From: Litoreibacter halocynthiae
GTDB taxonomy: Bacteria > Pseudomonadota > Alphaproteobacteria > Rhodobacterales > Rhodobacteraceae
Direction of reading: 5' to 3'
Assembly (NCBI RefSeq): GCF_004365635.1
Contig: NZ_SOBH01000001.1
Location: 310,001 to 374,000 of the forward strand
DNA length: 64,000 nucleotides
The position numbers and the translations under genes are program-made. This document shows, in pieces, positions 58,045 through 64,000 of this stretch; the first letter of the stretch is position 1; the number at the start of each line of letters is the position of its first letter. The notes under the pieces were generated by a model, which did not search any database, was not told the origin of the DNA, and saw only the letters and a list, made by a program, of their open reading frames with translations.

Positions 58045-59154
58045 TTATTGGTTCAGGGCCATTCCATACCCAACAGCCAAAGCCACCAGCAAGCCAATGA
58101 TGACCGCAATCGCAATTTTGGCGGAAGAGTATGGGCGTTCGCCTTTTACAGTACCAGTCTGACCGTTGACGACAAAGCGATACGTCTTGCCGCGATACTT
58201 GTAGGCGGCCATCCAGACGGGCAGCAAAATATGCTTGAAGGTCACGTCCTTGACGGTGGTGTTGGCCGAGGTGATGCGCTGCTTGTCGCCACCGATGTCG
58301 AAGCGGATGTCGCGGGTAATCATCGCGTCCATCTTGGCGCGTGCCTCCAGAAACCCGGTTTCCAGGTCGACGGTGTAGCCCTCGGCCCGAAATCCGGCGA
58401 GATATTCGGGCGTGTAAGGGGCAAGCTGGGACAGCTTCCAAGGCGCCAACGCGTCGGTGTAGCTTTTTGGCAGAGAGGTCGAGGCCAGAACCAACACATC
58501 GTCAAAGAACCGCGCCACGCGCCCACCAACTGCAGACCAATGTGTTTTGGCGACGCGCTGCTGGTGGCGTTTGCCATCGCGCATCACGGTGCGGGTTTCA
58601 TAATAAATTTTGCCACGCTGACCGGTGTAGCTGGTCTTGGTGTCCGCGTCATACGTCCAGAATGGCACGTAGATACCGCTAAGCTTGCGGCCCTTCTTGG
58701 CGTATTCCTGCAAACCGTTCGGAGCAAACCAACGCTTGCCCAGCCAATCGACCATGGCCTGTTGCGCGTCCCGCTCTGCGATCTCGAACGGCAGTACGGC
58801 ACGAGGCTTGATGTGGCGATGTGTTCCGGTGTCAGTGACGACGGGGGTGGCACAAAACGGGCACTCTGCAGCATGGCTGTCGGGGTCAAACTCGACCTGC
58901 GCCCCGCAGTTGGGGCAGCTGGAGACGCGCGTCTCCTCCAGTTCGGAATCTTGAAGCGTGCCGCGAATTGCCGATTGGAAATCCAATTCGCGGATGTTGG
59001 ACTGGACCGCTTCCAGCATGGGCTCCACATTGCCGCAATGGTCGCACTTGAGCGCGTTGTCATCCGGATCGAACCGCAAGTCGGAACCGCAGGTGTCGCA
59101 CGGAAACCTGTGCTCGATTTCCGGAGCTGTCTTGTCGAGTGGGTTATCGCTCAT
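58045..59154 (-). CDS. Double zinc-ribbon membrane protein (YdjG-like)
   Basis: Protein of 369 residues with two N-terminal zinc ribbons (Cys19/22/37/40 and Cys80/83/98/101), a central soluble beta-rich domain (VPFWTYDADTKTSYTGQRG; LLPVWMAAYKYRGKTYRFVV) and one C-terminal helix (IAIAVIIGLLVALAVGYGMA, about 345-364). Database entries for this type are often labelled replication factor Y or helicase, but there are no helicase motifs. It resembles YdjG of Bacillus, a partner of the SPFH protein YdjI and PspA. Here it follows an SPFH gene, coupled through a 29-codon ORF. Role in membrane stress is inferred. Confidence 0.8.
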   Translation of the reverse strand: MSDNPLDKTAPEIEHRFPCDTCGSDLRFDPDDNALKCDHCGNVEPMLEAVQSNIRELDFQSAIRGTLQDSELEETRVSSCPNCGAQVEFDPDSHAAECPFCATPVVTDTGTHRHIKPRAVLPFEIAERDAQQAMVDWLGKRWFAPNGLQEYAKKGRKLSGIYVPFWTYDADTKTSYTGQRGKIYYETRTVMRDGKRHQQRVAKTHWSAVGGRVARFFDDVLVLASTSLPKSYTDALAPWKLSQLAPYTPEYLAGFRAEGYTVDLETGFLEARAKMDAMITRDIRFDIGGDKQRITSANTTVKDVTFKHILLPVWMAAYKYRGKTYRFVVNGQTGTVKGERPYSSAKIAIAVIIGLLVALAVGYGMALNQ

Positions 59155-59240
59155 GACGTGGGTATGTCCGCAGGTTCAGCGTTAATGGCAATGCGATGGA
59201 TCAGGTGGCAGGGTGTTCGTCCCGCCGCCAAATCGATCAT
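59151..59240 (-). CDS. Possible 29-residue coupling ORF
   Basis: A 29-codon ORF (MIDLAAGRTPCHLIHRIAIN, then AEPADIPTS) fills exactly the gap between the SPFH gene and the zinc-ribbon gene. Its ATG overlaps the SPFH stop (TGATG) and its stop overlaps the zinc-ribbon start (ATGA). The zinc-ribbon gene has no good ribosome site of its own, so this ORF could couple its translation. Chance arrangement cannot be excluded. Confidence 0.4.
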   Translation of the reverse strand: MIDLAAGRTPCHLIHRIAINAEPADIPTS

Positions 59241-60364
59241 CAGGCTTGCGGCGGCGGAGGCGGCAGAACTGTGAAAAGCTGCGCAAGTTCCTGCACATCC
59301 TCGGCGGGCATCCATCCGTCCTGGCCTGCTGTCCAAACAAGTGTTTCGCGCTGCAATGCGCCATCCGCTGCCATACGTCCCATGGCCGCCTTGGAATACG
59401 GTCCCTTGGTCTCGCCAGCTTCTGCGATGTGCCAGACATGTTCGACCGGTGGCGGGGGCGGGGCGGCGTGGGTGGCTGGTGCGGCTTGTGCCGCTTGACC
59501 CCAAGGCCCGCCATGGCCCATCTGGCCTGCCATCGCCATACCGAGACCCGCGCCGATACCTGCACCCATGCCACCGCCGGCGGCACTCGTATTCGAGGCA
59601 GCAGCGGTCATGGCTTCGGCGGCGGAATACTGGGTGAACTTGCCCAAATCGCCCGCAATGCCCATGGAGGAGCGTTTGTCCAAAGCGGCCTCAACCGCTG
59701 GCGGTAGTGATATGTTTTCGATGTAGAATTCCGGGATCGTCAGGCCGTATTGCGCAACAATCGGCGAGATGGCCGCTGCGATGAGCTTGCCCAGATCACC
59801 AGTATTTGCAGCCATGTCCAGCGCGGGAATGCCGGAAGATGCAATCGCGCGGGAGAACTCTTGCACGATGATGTTGCGGATCTGGAAGCTGATCTCGTCC
59901 ATGGTGAATTCACCGTCAGTGCCGACGATCTCGCGCAGGAAGACGGCAGGGTCGGTGATGCGGACGGAATAGGTGCCGAAGGCGCGGATGCGCAGGGGGC
60001 CGAATTCGGGATCGCGCAGCATGATCGGGTTTTTGGTGCCCCATTTCAGGTCGTTGAAACGGGTGGTGTTGACGAAGTATATCTCGGATTTGAACGGCGA
60101 TTTGAAGCCGTGATCCCAGTGGTTCAGCGTCGTGAGGATCGGCATGTTGTTCGTCTCGAGCATATACAGCCCCGGCGTGAACACGTCGGCCAGCTGGCCT
60201 TCATGCACGAACACCGCTGCCTGCCCCTCGCGTACGGTCAGCTTTGCGCCATATTTGATCTCGTGACCTTCACGCTCGAAGCGGGAGACCATGGTATCGC
60301 GGGTGTGATCAACCCAATGAATGACGTCGATAAACTCGCCGGTCAGAAAATCAAAAATACCCAT
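59240..60364 (-). CDS. SPFH-domain protein with C-terminal GYF_2 domain (YdjI-like)
   Basis: Protein of 374 residues. The first 250 are an SPFH/virion-core-like domain of the YdjI type (GIFDFLTGEFIDVIHW, then MLRDPEFGPLRIRAFGTYS and IPEFYIENISLPPAVEAAL). A Gly/Ala/Met-rich linker (about 265-310) follows, and residues 315-362 form a GYF_2 domain (WHIAEAGETKGPYSKAAMGR, VWTAGQDGWMPAEDV) that normally binds proline-rich or partner peptides. No membrane helix is present. YdjI recruits partner proteins to membranes in Bacillus. Starts 26 bases after the DUF2927 gene. Confidence 0.85.
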   Translation of the reverse strand: MGIFDFLTGEFIDVIHWVDHTRDTMVSRFEREGHEIKYGAKLTVREGQAAVFVHEGQLADVFTPGLYMLETNNMPILTTLNHWDHGFKSPFKSEIYFVNTTRFNDLKWGTKNPIMLRDPEFGPLRIRAFGTYSVRITDPAVFLREIVGTDGEFTMDEISFQIRNIIVQEFSRAIASSGIPALDMAANTGDLGKLIAAAISPIVAQYGLTIPEFYIENISLPPAVEAALDKRSSMGIAGDLGKFTQYSAAEAMTAAASNTSAAGGGMGAGIGAGLGMAMAGQMGHGGPWGQAAQAAPATHAAPPPPPVEHVWHIAEAGETKGPYSKAAMGRMAADGALQRETLVWTAGQDGWMPAEDVQELAQLFTVLPPPPPQA

Positions 60365-60390
60365 GTGGTCCTCACTAATTGGTCTTCGGG

Positions 60391-61341
60391 TTAGCTTTCA
60401 CCGCCCAACAGCTCCGACGCGATTACTTCAACGATCGGGCGGGCGCGGGCGGGGGATGTTCCAAGCGGAAGCCGCTGGTCATACAATATCTGGAGCAAGA
60501 TTTCGTCGTGGCGCGTCAGCAGCGCGAATTCGTCGTCATCGTTGAAAATGGAAGGTCGCGCGGCAGGGCTATCGTTGCTAAGGCCCAGTCCTTGGGCGAT
60601 TTCCTCGTGATAGCAGCTTTGACGCAAAAGATCGGGATGCTCGGCGCGCACGATGGCCACAGCAGAATGGAAGCTGTTAGGCGTGTCCGCATCCGAGAAG
60701 GCATAAACGGCGCAATAGATGGGGCGCGGCATGCTGGTGATCTGCCGCGCAATGCCAGCGTCCAATCCGGGGATCAGCTTCATGAGTTGAGGGCCGAACG
60801 CTTCGATTTCGTCGATGGTCAGGACAGCCACGTGGAAATTGCCTTTGCCGCGTGTCACGCCAACCTTTGCACCGGACACTCTCGAAAGGCGACGGGCATA
60901 ATTTGCGACGGTTTGCTGGTCTTTGGTTCGGATGCTTTGGGGAACAGCGGGGCCGAACTGCATCGAGATGTTGATCGGCTTTTCCCACCTTTGAACGCGG
61001 CCTTCCGACCGCTGGTTCGTGTAGAGCCCGTCAACAAGGGTGAACTCGTTGAAAACCCCGATCTGTATGAAGTTATTCACCAATTGGCGCTTGGAGAACG
61101 GCGTGTCGATGCCGCCGCCATCCGTGCGCAGCAAACCTTGCGAAAGCAAACTGCGTTGGACTTGGGCATAATAGGCCGACAACTCTTTCGACCGCTCGGA
61201 AGGCTCGACCAGTTTGGGGGCTGGCTTCGGGGCAGGGGCCACGCGCTGCTCCGGGCGCGGGCTGGACACAGGTGCGTCGCAGGCTGACAGCGTCACCGCC
61301 ATCAGCCCTGCAAGTGCGATATGGAGCGAAGCCCGCATCAA
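60391..61341 (-). CDS. DUF2927 domain lipoprotein
   Basis: Probable lipoprotein of 316 residues: the signal peptide ends in the lipobox VTLSAC (Cys21), followed by a Pro/Ala-rich linker (APAPKPAPKL). The mature domain matches DUF2927: FTLVDGLYTNQRSEGRVQRW, a mid-region and CYHEEIAQGLGLSNDSP with IFNDDDEFALLTRHDEILL (about 244-290). The HEE-x-Q segment resembles a metalloprotease helix, but no activity is known. It starts at the base next to the telA stop and ends 26 bases before the SPFH gene. Confidence 0.8.
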   Translation of the reverse strand: MMRASLHIALAGLMAVTLSACDAPVSSPRPEQRVAPAPKPAPKLVEPSERSKELSAYYAQVQRSLLSQGLLRTDGGGIDTPFSKRQLVNNFIQIGVFNEFTLVDGLYTNQRSEGRVQRWEKPINISMQFGPAVPQSIRTKDQQTVANYARRLSRVSGAKVGVTRGKGNFHVAVLTIDEIEAFGPQLMKLIPGLDAGIARQITSMPRPIYCAVYAFSDADTPNSFHSAVAIVRAEHPDLLRQSCYHEEIAQGLGLSNDSPAARPSIFNDDDEFALLTRHDEILLQILYDQRLPLGTSPARARPIVEVIASELLGGES

Positions 61342-62529
61342 TCAGCCTGTGGACGAGCCGATATTGTGGCCCGACGCGGTGCCCCGTGCGGAGGCGGATG
61401 CAAGCGTATCGCGAAGCTCCCCTTCCATGCGTTGCAACTCCACTTCGGCCTCGGCACGTTTGCGCTTGCCTTCGTCGGCGATTTGCAGGCTTTCCTCGAT
61501 GGTCCCGATAAGATCCGCGTTGGCTTGTTTGACTGCTTCGATATCGAACACGCCGCGTTCCATTTCCTCACGAACCGCCTTGTTGGCCGTGCGCAGGTTT
61601 TCGGCGTTGGCAGTCAGCAGCTCGTTGGTTAGATCGTTCGCGTCCCGCACGGCGGCGGCAGCCTCGGAGGAGCGCTGGATCGTCAGTGCCTGTGCCAGTT
61701 GAGTTTCCCAAAGTGGCACGGTGTTCACGAGGGTGGAATTGATCTTGGTAACCAGCGACTTGTCGTTTTCCTGCACCAAGCGAATGGACGGCAGCGATTG
61801 CATGGTTACTTGACGGGTCAGCTTCAGATCGTGAACGCGCCGTTCCAGATCGTCGCGGGCCGCACGCAAATCGCGCAATTCTTGGGCCACCATGACTTGA
61901 TCGTTTTCTTTGGCCTTTTTCACAGCGGCTTCTTTGGCCGGAATATCTTTGCTGTCGAGCTCTGCGATCTTTTCCTCTCCGGCGGTAATGTAGAGCGCCA
62001 GTTCGTCATAGAAATCCAAAGTGCGGTCATACAACACGTCGAGTGACTTGATGTCCTTGAGCAGCGTATGTTCATGCGACAGCAAATTGTTGGTGATCTT
62101 GTCGATCTGGCCCTGAACGGTTTCATAGCGCGCCATGAATTTTGCAGCAGGTGCCGCGCGGCCCAGCAGCTTTTCCCACCAAGAGCGCTCGCGGCGCATG
62201 TCCATCTCGGAGATCGAGAACCCGCGAATGGTGGTGACGATGTCGCGCAAGCTGCCGCCAGCGGGGCCAACGTCTTTGTTCTTCACGTCGGCCAGCATCG
62301 ATTGGCTGATCTCTTGCAAGCCGGCTTGCGCACCCGACCCGAACGACACGATGGAGTTCGTGTCGGTCATGTCAATCTCGTCCATGCGACGGCGAATTTC
62401 GGCGGCAACAGGTGCTTCGGCTTTTGCCAATGGCACAAGATCGGTTGAGGGCTCTTTAAGCACCACCGCCGTCAGCTCTGCCAGAGCTTGGGTGGATTGT
62501 TCAGCCTTTTGGCGGACAGTATCGGACAT
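61342..62529 (-). CDS. telA: TelA/KlaA-like toxic anion resistance protein
   Basis: Protein of 395 residues, mostly alpha-helical with long coiled-coil stretches, of the TelA/KlaA family (YaaN in Bacillus). Recognised by VSFGSGAQAGLQEISQSMLA, IRGFSISEMDMRRERSWWEK and PSIRLVQENDKSLVTKINST. TelA is linked to tellurite, colicin and other envelope stresses by unknown means. It is cytoplasmic by prediction. It starts three bases after the xpaC stop, and its stop is one base before the DUF2927 start. Confidence 0.9.
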   Translation of the reverse strand: MSDTVRQKAEQSTQALAELTAVVLKEPSTDLVPLAKAEAPVAAEIRRRMDEIDMTDTNSIVSFGSGAQAGLQEISQSMLADVKNKDVGPAGGSLRDIVTTIRGFSISEMDMRRERSWWEKLLGRAAPAAKFMARYETVQGQIDKITNNLLSHEHTLLKDIKSLDVLYDRTLDFYDELALYITAGEEKIAELDSKDIPAKEAAVKKAKENDQVMVAQELRDLRAARDDLERRVHDLKLTRQVTMQSLPSIRLVQENDKSLVTKINSTLVNTVPLWETQLAQALTIQRSSEAAAAVRDANDLTNELLTANAENLRTANKAVREEMERGVFDIEAVKQANADLIGTIEESLQIADEGKRKRAEAEVELQRMEGELRDTLASASARGTASGHNIGSSTG

Positions 62530-62532
62530 AAG

Positions 62533-63417
62533 TTATTCCCCTTCGTTCAGGCGGATGCCTTCGCGCTGCAAACGGTCGCGCAGCACGTCGATTTCAATAT
62601 CTAGATCGGTGCGATTATCCGACAGAAGCGCCTGATTTTTCGCGGTGAAATTTGCCTCAAGGTCGTCAAGAAGCGAGGTGTAGTCCGCTTTTACGGACGG
62701 GTCGCGGCCTTGGGCGTATAGCTTGGAAAACTTGATCGTCGCATCTTTGGCCCCCAGCAAATACACGCCCAGATAGCGGCGCGCGGTAGTCAGGTCGCGT
62801 GGATCGTTTTCCACCGTGCGGAAGAAGGACCGCGCGGTGGCTTGGAATTGCTCGACACGGGCGATCATGGTGCGGTCGCCCGCTGTTGCGATCGCGTCGG
62901 TCATCGCGCGCAGGTGGCGCTCGGCCTCGTCGACGGCACGCGCGACGCGGTCGGTCTGGAACGTGTCCACGCCTTCGAGTGCTTTGTCCCGCATCGGGTC
63001 CAGCCCGAACGATGCCAAATGCAAGATTACGGCGATGATGCCGTAAAGGACGCCATCCATCAGGCTGGTATCAAGTGTGGCAACGCCAACACCCAACCCG
63101 AGGGCGATCGCGCCAAAAATCTTACGCGGAATGGCAGGGCGACGGGCAATGGTCCGCGCTTCATAGGCGTTTTGCGCGTCAATGCCTTCGCGGGTCAGCC
63201 AAGCCCCAAGCGCCATAAGGGCGAACGCACCGATGGCTACGGCCATGTCGCGGGCACCGTCACCGATGGAGGTGAAAAGGATGGGCAAGGCCACGAGGAA
63301 TAGCAAATTGGCGCGGGTCCGTCCCTTGGCAGGTTGCTTGCCACTCAATGGGGAGGTTTTGGGCGCGGTCGGACCGGTCCCGTCCGGACTAAACTGCCCG
63401 CCGAATTTCTGCGCCAT
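62533..63417 (-). CDS. xpaC: XpaC-like 5-bromo-4-chloroindolyl phosphate hydrolysis family protein
   Basis: Protein of 294 residues. After a Pro/Gly-rich N-terminus come four hydrophobic segments in two pairs (ANLLFLVALPILFTSIGDG, MAVAIGAFALMALGAWL; FGAIALGLGVGVATLDTSLM, VLYGIIAVILHLASFG), then a soluble coiled-coil domain (about 145-290). In Bacillus xpaC and yaaN (telA) form a pair, as they do here with a three-base gap. The enzyme name is historical; there is no phosphatase motif. The start overlaps the stop of the upstream 26-residue ORF (TGATG). Confidence 0.85.
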   Translation of the reverse strand: MAQKFGGQFSPDGTGPTAPKTSPLSGKQPAKGRTRANLLFLVALPILFTSIGDGARDMAVAIGAFALMALGAWLTREGIDAQNAYEARTIARRPAIPRKIFGAIALGLGVGVATLDTSLMDGVLYGIIAVILHLASFGLDPMRDKALEGVDTFQTDRVARAVDEAERHLRAMTDAIATAGDRTMIARVEQFQATARSFFRTVENDPRDLTTARRYLGVYLLGAKDATIKFSKLYAQGRDPSVKADYTSLLDDLEANFTAKNQALLSDNRTDLDIEIDVLRDRLQREGIRLNEGE

Positions 63418-63497
63418 CAGATCGCGCCCGCCGACGCCATGGCCACGAGTGCCAAGAGCAACACATATGCGATTTTTTGAAGTGCGCTGGCAGACAT
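63417..63497 (-). CDS. 26-residue membrane microprotein upstream of xpaC
   Basis: ORF of 26 codons: a short polar start (MSASALQKIA) and one hydrophobic helix (YVLLLALVAMASAGAI). GGGGGTGG lies just before its ATG, and its stop overlaps the xpaC ATG (TGATG), so it would be made together with XpaC. The hydrophobic character and coupling support it as a real small membrane protein, but it could also be a leader peptide. Confidence 0.5.
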   Translation of the reverse strand: MSASALQKIAYVLLLALVAMASAGAI

Positions 63498-63571
63498 ACC
63501 ACCCCCGATGGCCGTTCTAGAGAAATCGTGCACGGCAAACATAGGCACTTGCCGCGCAACTTACCAGAAGT

Positions 63572-64000
63572 TCAGTGACCGCTTGTTTGCGTGCTGGCAC
63601 GTTCGGCTGCCAGCTTTTTGGCGTAACCCGACTGAATGAATTCCACGACGAACAACACAACAACCGAGAAGTAGAAGGTGGATTTGGACATCGGAATGAT
63701 CGGGTAGCCGAAAACATGCAGCGCCAGATCGTCATTATGGGTAGCATGCGCCGCTGCGACGCCTGCCTCGCCTAACAAGACAACGCCGACGATCAGCAAA
63801 ATGAACAGGCCCAAGACCTCGTACATCCGGTTTTTTTGCAGGAACGCCGTCACGCCGTCAGCAAGCAACAGCATGGCAAGACCAGAGATCAGGATTGCTG
63901 CGGCAAGCACGGGGAAGACTTCGGTAATTGCAATGGCCGAGAGGACCGAGTCAAAGCTGAAGATCAAATTCATGAAGATGATAAGGCCGACGACCTTTAC
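63572..64000 (-). CDS. TerC family membrane protein (N-terminus outside window)
   Basis: The visible 142 residues are the C-terminal part of a TerC-family protein. The TerC motif FSFDSVLSAIAITE begins near the truncated end, followed by helices LAAAILISGLAMLLLA, MYEVLGLFILLIVGVVLL and FYFSVVVLFVVEFIQ. The acidic-helix pattern IFMNLIFSFDSVLSA is metal-binding in this family. TerC members export or handle manganese and occur beside stress genes. It is upstream of and in line with the xpaC-telA block, 74 bases away. Confidence 0.88.
   Translation of the reverse strand, partial: VKVVGLIIFMNLIFSFDSVLSAIAITEVFPVLAAAILISGLAMLLLADGVTAFLQKNRMYEVLGLFILLIVGVVLLGEAGVAAAHATHNDDLALHVFGYPIIPMSKSTFYFSVVVLFVVEFIQSGYAKKLAAERASTQTSGH

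Noticed and set aside
58045-59154. Reading the double zinc-ribbon protein as primosomal helicase (replication factor Y)
   Set aside because: No Walker A, DEAH box or other helicase motif is present; only the zinc ribbons resemble that family.
57976-59274. Plus-strand open frame of about 430 codons opposite the zinc-ribbon gene
   Set aside because: The zinc-ribbon gene on the other strand has paired CxxC motifs, a membrane helix and coupled neighbours; the plus-strand product has none.
1-64000. CRISPR arrays, insertion sequences, prophage genes, integrases
   Set aside because: No direct-repeat arrays, transposase, integrase or phage structural genes were seen; the tRNA genes have no adjacent integrase or duplicated 3' ends.

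Overview
The window comes from an alphaproteobacterium, most probably a member of the Rhodobacteraceae (Roseobacter group). Evidence for this is the hisD - UPF0262 - low-molecular-weight phosphatase - infA - maf - RNase G-like - yacG block, the small basic protein gene in front of murA, the norCBQD cluster with nnrS/nnrU, the fused mnhAB gene and the FrcBCAK-type sugar transporter. The genus cannot be fixed from sequence alone. Genes are dense and most neighbours overlap by 1-4 bases. There is no phage, insertion sequence, CRISPR array or rRNA operon.

Layout. 1-2719 (minus): a four-subunit succinate dehydrogenase/fumarate reductase-like complex in the unusual order B-C-D-A, with A cut by the window edge. 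2909-9439: glutathione S-transferase, nitroreductase, a thiamine-diphosphate enzyme divergent from a GlxA-type AraC regulator, a DMT transporter remnant and an ABC exporter. 9465-12335: a secreted Cys/His-rich small protein, the BON-LysM protein Kbp and an acyl-CoA synthetase. 12470-21679: a nitric-oxide module made of a Crp/Fnr regulator, a DUF1858 protein, norCBQD, two small membrane proteins, nnrS and nnrU, followed on the other strand by oxygen-independent hemN. A TTGC-N6-GCAA palindrome sits between the DUF1858 gene and norC. 21792-28823: tRNA-Thr, murA and the translationally coupled housekeeping block above. 28937: tRNA-Phe.

29111-35049 (minus): complete Mrp/Pha-type multisubunit cation/proton antiporter (AB-C-D-E-F-G). 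35150-39381 (minus): RND efflux permease and adaptor. 39727-44199 (minus): single-domain asparaginase, then a Pqi-type intermembrane transport operon in which pqiA is split into two half-genes. 44418-46457: Nudix hydrolase and PiT phosphate transporter, closed by a strong terminator. 46517-48953 (minus): 5-oxoprolinase pxpABC. 49043-53930: ROK regulator divergent from frcBCAK. 53927-58029 (minus): aspartoacylase-like enzyme, acyl-CoA synthetase, D-aminoacyl-tRNA deacylase and a PfkB sugar kinase that could phosphorylate the sugar imported by Frc.

58045-64000 (minus): the most intriguing block. A double zinc-ribbon membrane protein, a 29-codon ORF tied to both neighbours, an SPFH-GYF protein, a DUF2927 lipoprotein, a TelA-like protein, an XpaC-like protein, a 26-residue membrane peptide and a TerC protein lie in one direction. 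It combines parts resembling two separate Bacillus modules (ydjG/ydjI and xpaC/yaaN) and looks like an uncharacterised envelope-stress or membrane-surveillance system.
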